From contig NZ_WRXL01000001.1 of assembly GCF_010119195.1 (NCBI RefSeq), positions 806,001 through 870,000 on the forward strand: a stretch of DNA of 64,000 nt. The letters run 5' to 3'. The notes under the pieces are model-generated. The model made no database searches. It saw only the letters and a program-made list of their open reading frames with translations, and was not told the DNA's origin. Both the position numbers and the translations under genes were made by a program. The DNA is from Haloarcula salina. Its GTDB lineage: Archaea; Halobacteriota; Halobacteria; Halobacteriales; Haloarculaceae. Position 1 is the first letter of the stretch. Each line of letters starts with the position of its first letter. This document shows positions 51,239 through 59,046 of the stretch, one piece after another.

Positions 51239-52521
51239 GTCACTCGCTCGATGGCGTCGTCGACGTCCGCCAGGATGTCCTCGGGGTCCTCGATGCCGAC
51301 GCTCATCCGCACGAGGTCGGGGCTGACGCCGCTCGCGCGCTGTTCCTCCTCGGAGAGCTGTGCGTGCGTGGTGCTCGCGGGGTGGATGACCAGCGTCTTC
51401 GCGTCGCCGATGTTGGCGAGGAACTGCGCGAGGTCGGTCTCCTCGCAGAAGCGCTGGCTCGCCTCGTAGCCGCCCTCGAGGCCGAAGGTGACGATGCCGC
51501 CGAAGCCACCCGAGAGGTACTCCGTCGCGAGGTCGTGGGTCTCGTGGTCTTCGAGTCCGGGGTAAGTGACCCAGGCCACGTCGGGGTGGTCCCGGAGGTG
51601 CTCCGCGACGGTCATCGCGTTCTCGCAGTGCCGTTCCATCCGCAGCGAGAGCGTCTCGGAGCCCTGGAGCGTCGCCCACGCGTCGAAGGGCTTCTGGCCG
51701 TCGCCGAGCGAGCGGAGGCCGCGCTGGCGAGCGGCGACGGTGAACGCGCGGTCGCCGAACGCCTCCGAGAAGTTCGTGTCGTTGAACGCCGCGTTCGGCG
51801 CGCCGAGTTCGGGGTACTTCTCGGGGTACTCGCCCCACGGGAACGAGCCCCCGTCGACGAGGACGCCGCCGACCGTCGTCCCGGAGCCGTGGATCCACTT
51901 CGTCGTCGACTCCCAGACGACGTCGACGCCGTGGTCGAGGGGGTTACAGAGCGCGGGCGTCCCGAACGTGTTGTCGACGAACAGCGGGACGCCGCGGTCG
52001 TGGGCCACCTCGGCGATGTCTTCGAGCGGCGGCACGACGAGCGAGGGGTTCCCGATGGTCTCGCAGTGGACGTACGCCGTGTCGTCGTCGATGGCCGCGG
52101 CGTAGGCGTCCGGGTCCAGCGTGTCGACGAAGCGGGACTCGATGCCGCGGCGGCTGGCGGTGTGGGTGAGGTAGGCGTGTGTCCCGCCGTAGATGGACGA
52201 GGCGGACACCACGTTGTCGCCGGCCTCGGCGAGGACGAGCGTCCCGGCGTCCAGCGCGGCCATCCCGGACCCGGTGGCGACGGCGTCGACGCCGTTCTCC
52301 AGCGACGCGAGGCGCTTCTCCAGGGTCCTTACGGTGGGGTTGTCGAACCGGGAGTAGACGTTGCCCGGGTCCTCGAGGGCGTACCGCTCGGCCGCCGTCT
52401 CGGCGTCCTCGAAGACGTACGACGAGGTCTGGTAGATGGGCGGCGCGCGCGCCCCCGTCGCGGGGTCCGGCTCCTCCTGGCCGGCGTGGACGCAGCGCGT
52501 CCCGAATCCGTAGTCGGTCAT
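51235..52521 (-). CDS. metY: O-acetylhomoserine sulfhydrylase
   Basis: 428 residues, Cys/Met metabolism PLP family. The PLP lysine is Lys208 in [31 protein letters not shown] and [19 protein letters not shown] are further family marks. It condenses O-acetylhomoserine with sulfide to homocysteine. Its product chain joins MetX in one operon with metY first. A leaderless promoter lies at 52546-52556. Confidence 0.95.
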   Translation of the reverse strand: MTDYGFGTRCVHAGQEEPDPATGARAPPIYQTSSYVFEDAETAAERYALEDPGNVYSRFDNPTVRTLEKRLASLENGVDAVATGSGMAALDAGTLVLAEAGDNVVSASSIYGGTHAYLTHTASRRGIESRFVDTLDPDAYAAAIDDDTAYVHCETIGNPSLVVPPLEDIAEVAHDRGVPLFVDNTFGTPALCNPLDHGVDVVWESTTKWIHGSGTTVGGVLVDGGSFPWGEYPEKYPELGAPNAAFNDTNFSEAFGDRAFTVAARQRGLRSLGDGQKPFDAWATLQGSETLSLRMERHCENAMTVAEHLRDHPDVAWVTYPGLEDHETHDLATEYLSGGFGGIVTFGLEGGYEASQRFCEETDLAQFLANIGDAKTLVIHPASTTHAQLSEEEQRASGVSPDLVRMSVGIEDPEDILADVDDAIERVT

Positions 52522-52545
52522 GTATCACGTGCATATATCTCCACA

Positions 52546-52556
52546 CATCTATAACC
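52546..52556 (-). promoter_or_regulatory. TATA element of the metY-metX operon
   Basis: The minus strand reads GGTTATAGATG about 25-35 bases ahead of the metY ATG, predicting a leaderless mRNA. A second AT-rich tract at 52531-52540 lies between this and the start. Confidence 0.5.
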
Positions 52557-52662
52557 ACCAGTTACGGCAAAACTCTCTGACTGTGCGGAACCGACCCAGG
52601 GGAGTCGGATGCCACCGACCGATAGTGAGTGGGTATTTGTCGGTGGCTGTCCACACGCCGGT

Positions 52663-53622
52663 ATGGACCACGAGACCGCCGGCCGGACCAGCCGGCAGAT
52701 CCTCGACGCCGTCGGGAACGCCGTCGTCGCCGACGACCGGTTCCTCGAGACGGTCATGACGGGCGTCCTCGCCCGGGGCCACGTCCTGCTGGAGGACGTG
52801 CCCGGCACGGGGAAGACGCTCACCGCCCGGTCGTTCGCGACGGCGCTCGACCTCTCGTTCAAGCGCGTGCAGTTCACCCCCGACCTCCTGCCGGCCGACA
52901 TCACCGGCTCGAACGTCTTCGACGAGGCCACCGGCGAGTTCGACTTCCAGCCCGGCCCCGTCTTCGCCAACGTCGTGCTGGCCGACGAGATCAACCGCGC
53001 GCCGCCGAAGACCCAGGCCGCGCTGCTTGAGGCGATGGGCGAGAAGCAGGTCACCGTCGACGGCGTGACCCACGAACTGCCCGACCCGTTCTTCGTCATC
53101 GCCACGCAGAACCCCGTCGAGCAGGAGGGGACCTTCGGCCTGCCGGAGGCCCAGCGCGACCGCTTCATCGTCAAGACCTCGATGGGCTACCCCGACTTCG
53201 CCGGCGAGCGCGAACTCATCGACCGGCGGGCCGACCGCACCGAACAGGCCCCGAGCGTCACCGGCGTCATCGACGGCGAGCGCATCCCGGCGCTCCAGCG
53301 GGCCGTCGAGTCGGTCACCGTCGACGGGACGCTCAGGGACTACGTCGTCGAACTCGGGCGGGCAACCCGCGAGGACGACCGCGTCGACGTTGGCGTCTCC
53401 CCGCGTGGCATCCAGCGCCTGTTCGAGGCGACCCGCGCCGCCGCCGTCATCGACGGCCGGGACTACGCCGTCCCCGACGACGTGAAGGGCGTCGTCGAGC
53501 AGGCCTTCGCCCACCGGCTCGTCCTGACCGCCGACGCGGGCGTCCGCGGCGTCGATCCCGCCACGGTCGTCCGGGACGTACTGGACCGCGTCGAAGTGCC
53601 CGCGGTCAGCCCCGGCCGCTGA
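52663..53622 (+). CDS. MoxR-type AAA+ ATPase
   Basis: 319 residues from the ATG at 52663. Walker A LEDVPGTGKTLTARSFATAL, Walker B VVLADEINRAPPKTQAALLE and sensor 1 FFVIATQNPVEQEG are intact, with the C-terminal helical lid ending VEVPAVSPGR. MoxR ATPases act as chaperones that mature or insert partner complexes and are usually next to DUF58 and transglutaminase genes. Here these partners lie 1.8-9 kb away on the other strand beyond three unrelated genes. Confidence 0.92.
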   Translation: MDHETAGRTSRQILDAVGNAVVADDRFLETVMTGVLARGHVLLEDVPGTGKTLTARSFATALDLSFKRVQFTPDLLPADITGSNVFDEATGEFDFQPGPVFANVVLADEINRAPPKTQAALLEAMGEKQVTVDGVTHELPDPFFVIATQNPVEQEGTFGLPEAQRDRFIVKTSMGYPDFAGERELIDRRADRTEQAPSVTGVIDGERIPALQRAVESVTVDGTLRDYVVELGRATREDDRVDVGVSPRGIQRLFEATRAAAVIDGRDYAVPDDVKGVVEQAFAHRLVLTADAGVRGVDPATVVRDVLDRVEVPAVSPGR

Positions 53623-53649
53623 GGCGGGCCACGGTCACTCGGTTCCGGA

Positions 53650-54441
53650 TTACCGCGCCAGCAGCGGCTCCGCATCGGCCCACAGTCGGTCGAAGCGGGC
53701 CTCGAACGCCGTCGCGACCTCCGCGTCGGTGATTCCGACCACGCCGAGCCGGTCGGCCGGCGAGAGCGGGTCCGGGACGTCGAGCGTCACCGCCGCGGCG
53801 TCGATCACGTCGAAGGAGAGCCCGACCGTCGGCGCGGTCCGGACCGCCGCGTCGGTCGCCCGGTCCGCGAGAATCTCGGGAAGCGACTCGGGCAGCACGT
53901 CCAGCACCGCCTCGCTACAGAGCAGGTCGACGCGCACGTCCTCGCCCACGCCGTCGAGGAACGCGTCCACCTCGGTCTGGAGCGTCTCCCACGACGCGCG
54001 CTCGTACGGCGGGCCGACGGTCGCCCGGACGCGCTCTCGGGCGGTCCTGACGTGCCGACGCATCGCCGCCCGCATCTCGTCGCTCCCGAGCGACCCTGGC
54101 CAGAAGCTGCCGTCGACGGGCGGTTCGGGGAGGAGGTCGGACCTGACGGACGCGGCGACGGACCGGTAGCGTTCGAACTCCGACGCCAGTTCGCGGGTCC
54201 GTTCCGCGAGCAGTCTGTCGACGGCCCGCTCCGGGTCGACGGCGGCGTACCGCGTCGGGTCGGTCGAGTGCGTTCGGACGAGCCCGCGGGCTTCGAGGCC
54301 GTTGAGCACGTCGTAGATCCGGCCTCTGGGGACGCCGCTCGCGTCGGAGAGGTCGCTCGCGGACACCGCGCCGGTCACCAGCAGCGTCCGGTACGCCGTC
54401 TCCTCGTAGCTCGAGAGGCCGAGTTCGGCCAGGTCGGTCAT
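53650..54441 (-). CDS. TrmB-family transcriptional regulator
   Basis: 263 residues from the ATG at 54441 (MTDLAELGLSSYEETAYRTL). The winged helix-turn-helix is in residues 10-75, with VSASDLSDASGVPRGRIYDV as the recognition part. A coiled region and a C-terminal domain without the long sugar-binding part of full TrmB follow, so it belongs to the short TrmB-like regulators common in haloarchaea. It is divergent from an SMR pump and may control it or itself; candidate repeats lie between them. Confidence 0.88.
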   Translation of the reverse strand: MTDLAELGLSSYEETAYRTLLVTGAVSASDLSDASGVPRGRIYDVLNGLEARGLVRTHSTDPTRYAAVDPERAVDRLLAERTRELASEFERYRSVAASVRSDLLPEPPVDGSFWPGSLGSDEMRAAMRRHVRTARERVRATVGPPYERASWETLQTEVDAFLDGVGEDVRVDLLCSEAVLDVLPESLPEILADRATDAAVRTAPTVGLSFDVIDAAAVTLDVPDPLSPADRLGVVGITDAEVATAFEARFDRLWADAEPLLAR

Positions 54442-54539
54442 CGGTCGGGTGGTCGAGCGGCCGGTACAAAGGTCCACAGGACCGGGGCCGACGCGAGTGG
54501 GGTCGGCCGCGGAAGGCGACTCCACGCCGCACCGCTCGT

Positions 54540-54591
54540 CACCGAAAGCGGCTCTACAGCCGCCAAGCGTCCGAAACGCACCGAAAGTGGC
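54540..54591 (+). repeat. Direct repeat CACCGAAAGYGGC, two copies 39 bases apart
   Basis: Copies at 54540-54552 and 54579-54591 differ at one base. They lie between the divergent TrmB-like and SMR genes and are candidate binding sites. Confidence 0.4.
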
Positions 54592-54637
54592 GGGGCGTTT
54601 CAGCACGTTCATCCCGCCGCCGGCCGCCGCTCCCGGT

Positions 54638-54970
54638 ATGAATCCGTACGTGGTTCTCGGCGCCGCGATCGTCTCTGAACTGCTCGGAACGACCGCGCTC
54701 AAGCTCTCGGAGGGGTTCTCGAAGCCCGTTCCCAGCCTCGTCGTCGTCCTCGGCTACGGCGCGGCGTTCTACCTCGTCTCGCTGACCCTGGAGGAACTCC
54801 CCATCGGCGTCGTCTACGGGACGTGGGCCGCGCTGGGCATCGTCGGCGTCGCCGCCATCGGGACGGTCGTCTTCGACGAGCCGGTCGACGCGGTCGGCGT
54901 CGTCGGCATCGCGCTCATCGTCGCCGGCGTGTACTGCCTCAACGTCGTCTCGTCGATGGCCGCGCACTGA
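54638..54970 (+). CDS. Small multidrug resistance (SMR) family transporter
   Basis: 110 residues with four membrane helices, starting MNPYVVLGAAIVSELLGTTA. Glu14 in the first helix is the essential acidic residue of SMR pumps, followed by GTTALKLSEGF. TM2-TM4 include EELPIGVVYGTWAALGIVGV and ALIVAGVYCLNVV. SMR proteins expel cationic drugs or guanidinium by proton antiport as dual-topology dimers. The neighbouring TrmB-like regulator and repeats suggest inducible expression. Confidence 0.93.
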   Translation: MNPYVVLGAAIVSELLGTTALKLSEGFSKPVPSLVVVLGYGAAFYLVSLTLEELPIGVVYGTWAALGIVGVAAIGTVVFDEPVDAVGVVGIALIVAGVYCLNVVSSMAAH

Positions 54971-54972
54971 TC

Positions 54973-55386
54973 TCAGTTCCGCTCGAACTCCCGTTCGCGC
55001 TCGCGCCGCGTCGCGTCCTCGGCGTCTTCGAGCGTCTCCGTCTCTAACAGCCGCTCCAGTTTCCGCTCGAACTGCTCGTCGGTCAGCTCGCCCTCGGCGT
55101 AGCGGCGGCGCAGTCGGTCCAGCGGCGCTTCGCCGTCCGCGTCGCTGTCGGTCGCCGCCGCGGGCTCGCGGCGCTGCTCGTCGGCGGGTTCGTCGACCGC
55201 CTCGTCGTCGGCGTCGCCGAACAGTATCTCGGTGAGCGGGACGATCACGACGTAGCCGACGAGCAGGGCCGCCAGCCACCACCCCTGGTCGGTGATGAGG
55301 GCCACGAGCCAGAGGCCGGTCACGACCATCGTGGCGATCTCGGTCACGTTAGCGCTGACCCGCTCTCGCGGGGACCGCGTGGGCAT
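54973..55386 (-). CDS. Membrane protein with C-terminal SHOCT domain
   Basis: 137 residues. Two membrane helices (about 14-33 and 37-56) are followed by an acidic linker and a SHOCT motif, LDRLRRRYAEGELTDEQFER, a short oligomerisation helix pair found at the ends of many membrane proteins. The end is strongly charged. Function unknown. Convergent with the SMR gene (2 bases between stops) and downstream of the DUF7519-like gene on the same strand by 59 bases. Confidence 0.85.
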   Translation of the reverse strand: MPTRSPRERVSANVTEIATMVVTGLWLVALITDQGWWLAALLVGYVVIVPLTEILFGDADDEAVDEPADEQRREPAAATDSDADGEAPLDRLRRRYAEGELTDEQFERKLERLLETETLEDAEDATRREREREFERN

Positions 55387-55445
55387 AGCGTCGCCTTGTC
55401 ACCACTGGGCAAAGGGTGATTCGGTGTGCCGGCGCGCAGTCGCCC

Positions 55446-57059
55446 CTAGCGGAGCGCCACGGCCAGCGCCACGACGGCGACGAGACAGACGACCAGGGCC
55501 GCGAGCGCGACCGGCGACGCCACCGCGACGGAACCGCTTGCGAGGGCCGCGAGCCCGACCGTCGCGACGGCGCCGACGCCGCCGACGGCGACCGTGCCGC
55601 CGGTGTGGACGAGTTCCGTGCGCCGCGTCGCCGCCGCGGTCCCGACCTCCCGGCCGAGCGTCGCGCCGAACGAGCCCGCGTCCCAGACGACGAACGCGCC
55701 GACGAGGCCGGCGAGCACGAGCCACGTCGGGGCGTCGAGCGTCGCGGCGAAGGCGCTCGCGACGAACAGCCCGCCGCCGGCGAGCGAGACGCCGGCGGTC
55801 GCCTCGCTGAGTGAGGTCGTCGCCAGCGCCAGCCAGAGCTGGCCGACGGCGGTGACGAGCGCGAACAGCGACGCCACGACGAGCGCCAGCGCGACGGTCT
55901 CGGCCCCGTAGACGTCGACGACCGGGACGAAGAAGCGGTCGACGGCGGGCGCGACCGGCGTCGACCGCAACGCCGCCTCGACGGCGTCGACGACCGGGCC
56001 GGCGACCGCGAGCACCGCGAGGACGACGGCCGCGCCGCCGACGTACGGCGCGACGACGGTCCCGACGCGGTCGGCCGAGCTCTGGACGGTCCGCCGGAGG
56101 AACCACACCGCGACCGAGAGCGCGGCCCCGGCGAGCAACAGCCACCAGAGGAGGCCCCGGAGCGCCGGCGCGGCCGTCACCGCGACGAGCAGGTCGTACA
56201 GGCCGCCCGGGAGCGTCGCGGCGAGCACCGACTGGCCGAGCGCCAGTTCGACCAGCGCGGCGACGGGGACCACCAGGACCGCGAGCCGACTCGTCCACCG
56301 GAGCGAGCGCTCGACCGCGTCGACCGCCCTGGCAACGTCCGGCGCGTCGGCCGTCTCGGGGACCAGTTCGGCGAGCGGGAGCGCGGCGACGCCGCGGGCC
56401 ACCGCTCCGGCCGAGACCGCGAGCAGCAGGCAGAACACGGCGAGGTGCGTGCGGCCGGGAACCGGGTCGAACACCGGCCCGAGAACGCGACGGAGCGTCT
56501 CGCCGGTCAGTTGCTGGACCCCCGGCGTCCCGGCGTTCGACTGTAGGTACCCGATGGCCCCGCGGAGGCCGAGCGCCGCGGCGACGGTGAACGGGAGCAG
56601 CGTCGTGCGCACGAGGACGCCGGCGTAGTCGGCCACCCGCTCGGTGTCGACCGCGCCGCGGACGGCCGCGCTCGCGCCGAACACCGCCACCAGGCAGCCG
56701 AGCACGACGAGCACCTGCGAGACGAGCGCGACGACCATCGGACGGATGCCGGCCGGCGTCGAGACGGGGAACAGTTCCGCGCCGAGCGCGACGACCGTCC
56801 CGGCGCTGGCGACCGCGAGCCCGACGGCGAGCGGCAGCGCGAGCGCGCTCGCGAGGACGGTTCCGACCGCCCGCCAGCGGTCCCAGCCGACCAGCCACAG
56901 CGACAGCGCAAGGAGGACGCCGGTCGCCGCGCCGACGGCCGCGGGCCGCGTCGCGCCGACGGTCCGCAGGAGTCCGGCCACGACCAGCGCCGTCAGGACC
57001 GTGACGGTCGCGAGGCTCGTCCGGGGCGTCCGCGTTCGGATGGGTGTGTCGTCAGTCAT
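55446..57059 (-). CDS. Large multi-pass membrane protein of the TgpA/DUF58 operon (DUF7519-like)
   Basis: 537 residues with roughly twelve or more hydrophobic helices and almost no soluble domain. It begins MTDDTPIRTRTPRTSLATVT. From memory the position and look match the DUF7519 family that accompanies haloarchaeal DUF58 genes; not checked. It starts 3 bases after the stop of the DUF58 gene, so it is translated with it. No enzyme motif is visible; a channel or assembly platform for the complex is possible. Confidence 0.78.
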   Translation of the reverse strand: MTDDTPIRTRTPRTSLATVTVLTALVVAGLLRTVGATRPAAVGAATGVLLALSLWLVGWDRWRAVGTVLASALALPLAVGLAVASAGTVVALGAELFPVSTPAGIRPMVVALVSQVLVVLGCLVAVFGASAAVRGAVDTERVADYAGVLVRTTLLPFTVAAALGLRGAIGYLQSNAGTPGVQQLTGETLRRVLGPVFDPVPGRTHLAVFCLLLAVSAGAVARGVAALPLAELVPETADAPDVARAVDAVERSLRWTSRLAVLVVPVAALVELALGQSVLAATLPGGLYDLLVAVTAAPALRGLLWWLLLAGAALSVAVWFLRRTVQSSADRVGTVVAPYVGGAAVVLAVLAVAGPVVDAVEAALRSTPVAPAVDRFFVPVVDVYGAETVALALVVASLFALVTAVGQLWLALATTSLSEATAGVSLAGGGLFVASAFAATLDAPTWLVLAGLVGAFVVWDAGSFGATLGREVGTAAATRRTELVHTGGTVAVGGVGAVATVGLAALASGSVAVASPVALAALVVCLVAVVALAVALR

Positions 57060-57061
57060 GG

Positions 57062-58453
57062 TCACGCGCTGAAGAGGTCCGCGAGCGAGGCCCGCAGCGC
57101 CACGTCGATGGGGCTGTCGAGGTCCCAGTCGATGACGGTCGCGCCGGTCAGTTCGGCCCGCTGGAGCCGGGCGGTGCGCTCGACGCCGGCGACGGCCGCG
57201 CCGAGCGAGTCGCCGCGGGCCAGCGCCGGGCTGACCAGCGTCGTCGGGTAGTCCCGGACGGCCAGCGACGAGACGAGCGAGACGGCCCAGTCGTCGGCGG
57301 CCGGCGAGAACACCACCACCTGCGCCGTCGGCGGGAGGCGCGCGAGCACCGCGAGCAGGTCGGGGTCGTCGACAGTCCCGCCGTCGGCCGTCGCCGTGGC
57401 GGGGACCGCCTCCTCGCTCGCCTCGCCCGGCGCGTCGACGTCGGGGGCCTCGTCCTCGCCGTCGGCGGCCGACTCGCGCGCCACGGCCCGTCCGACGCTG
57501 TCGAACACCCGTCTCGCGTGGGCGGCCGCGTGCCCGCCCGAGGGGTCGACCCAGGCCAGGCCGTCGGGACCCACGCCGCCGGGCACGTCCGCGTCGTCGA
57601 GGCCGACGGCGCAGACGCTGGCGACCACGCTGGTCCGCGAGAGCGCGTCGAACAGGCGCTCGGCGGCGTAGGCCGACAGCTCCGCGCCCGTCGGGAATCC
57701 GGGTTCCGGCGTCACGCGGGACGGGGGCCGCGCGTCGACGACCAGCACGGTCCTGACCGCCTGCTCCTCGCGGTAGTCGACGGTCGTCAGCTCGTCGGTC
57801 TTGGCGTAGCGCCGCCAGTCGATGCGGTTGACCGGGTCGCCGTGCTGGTAGGTCCGCGTCGAGTGGAACTCCAGCCCGCTGCCGCCGGCGTCCGTCGGGA
57901 GCGTCCCCGCGCGCGGGAGCGTCGCGTCCGCGAGCGGGACTTCCGAGACGGTGTTCGAACACGTCAGCGTCTCGTCGCCGGCCGCCGGGAGGTCGGCCGT
58001 CACCTCGTCGCTGGCCGACAGCGTCCGCACGCGGACGGCGGTCGGGTCGAACGTGTAGGTCCCGCGCTTTGCCATCACCGCGTACGACAGCGTCGCGCGC
58101 TTGCCGGGGCGCAGCGACGTACAGCGCCGCGGCGACCCCTCGACGACGGCCAGTTCCTCGGGCACGCCGTCGACGACGCGCACGTCCGTCAGCGAGCGGT
58201 CGCCCTCGTTGGTCACCGTCAGTTCGACCTGGACCGGTTCGCCGGGCGTCGGCTGGGCGTCGGAGACGGCGCGCGTCGCCCGCACGTCGATTCCCGGCGG
58301 GACCCGCGAGAGCGCGCCGTAGACCACGTACGCGAGCGGGACCGCGGTCGCCGCGAGCAACAGCGGTTCGGCGGTCAGCAGGGCGACGCTGACGAGGAAC
58401 AGCGTGGCGGCGAGGCCGCCGCGCCAGCGCCTGACCCGACGGTGCGTCGTCAT
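57062..58453 (-). CDS. DUF58 domain membrane protein
   Basis: 463 residues. Two N-terminal helices (about 12-45) precede an extracytoplasmic or cytoplasmic beta domain with conserved repeat-like sequence QVELTVTNEGDRSLTDVRVV, then the DUF58 core GLEFHSTRTYQHGDPVNRID, WRRYAKTDELTTVDYREEQA and a von Willebrand-type VLVVDAR strand. DUF58 proteins are partners of MoxR ATPases. Start overlaps the previous gene by 4 bases. An acidic insert lies near 305-350. Confidence 0.89.
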   Translation of the reverse strand: MTTHRRVRRWRGGLAATLFLVSVALLTAEPLLLAATAVPLAYVVYGALSRVPPGIDVRATRAVSDAQPTPGEPVQVELTVTNEGDRSLTDVRVVDGVPEELAVVEGSPRRCTSLRPGKRATLSYAVMAKRGTYTFDPTAVRVRTLSASDEVTADLPAAGDETLTCSNTVSEVPLADATLPRAGTLPTDAGGSGLEFHSTRTYQHGDPVNRIDWRRYAKTDELTTVDYREEQAVRTVLVVDARPPSRVTPEPGFPTGAELSAYAAERLFDALSRTSVVASVCAVGLDDADVPGGVGPDGLAWVDPSGGHAAAHARRVFDSVGRAVARESAADGEDEAPDVDAPGEASEEAVPATATADGGTVDDPDLLAVLARLPPTAQVVVFSPAADDWAVSLVSSLAVRDYPTTLVSPALARGDSLGAAVAGVERTARLQRAELTGATVIDWDLDSPIDVALRASLADLFSA

Positions 58454-59046
58454 CGCTCCCCTCCCGACGTCCGCTCGATGGCGTCGACCGTTCGACGGAT
58501 GCGACGCCGACGCTCGCTCTCGGGGTCGAGCCACAGACGGAGGCGCGCCAGCAGCGAGTGTGGCTCCGACGGGTCGAGCAGCGCCGCCGCGACGGCGTCC
58601 TCCGTCCACGCCCCGGAACGCACCGCCCGACGGGCCGACTCGCGCGGGACGCCGGCCCCGACGGCGTGGGCCGTCGTCGCGGCCTCGGTCAGCCGCCGAG
58701 TCACGGCGTCCATGGCCTCGTCGTCGCCCGCGACCGCGTCGCCGATGGCCGCGTCGACCTCGGCGGCGACGAGCGCACTCTCCGTCGCCGTCACCGCCTC
58801 TGGGGGGTAGTCGATCGCCGCGTCGAACGCCGTCCCCGATCCGCCGTCGTCGCCGCCGAGCCACGCCGCGAGCGCCGCACAGAGCCCGACGAGCAGGCTG
58901 CCGCCGACGAGCGCGAGTGAGGGGTCGAGCGCGCCCGCGACGGCGACCAGCGACTCGCCGAGGGCCGCGGGCGCGAACACGAGCGCCGCGGCGAGCGCCG
59001 TCGCCGACAGCCCGACCGTTCCGAAGACGGCTGTCCGCAGGCGCAT
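58450..59046 (-). CDS. Membrane protein of the TgpA/DUF58 operon (DUF7269-like)
   Basis: 198 residues. Two membrane helices (about 5-30 and 42-64) and a cytoplasmic helical part ending WLDPESERRRRIRRTVDAIE. From memory it resembles the DUF7269 family seen in haloarchaeal MoxR clusters, unchecked. It shares one base with the transglutaminase stop and overlaps the DUF58 start by 4 bases. Role unknown; its position suggests a fixed subunit. Confidence 0.75.
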   Translation of the reverse strand: MRLRTAVFGTVGLSATALAAALVFAPAALGESLVAVAGALDPSLALVGGSLLVGLCAALAAWLGGDDGGSGTAFDAAIDYPPEAVTATESALVAAEVDAAIGDAVAGDDEAMDAVTRRLTEAATTAHAVGAGVPRESARRAVRSGAWTEDAVAAALLDPSEPHSLLARLRLWLDPESERRRRIRRTVDAIERTSGGER

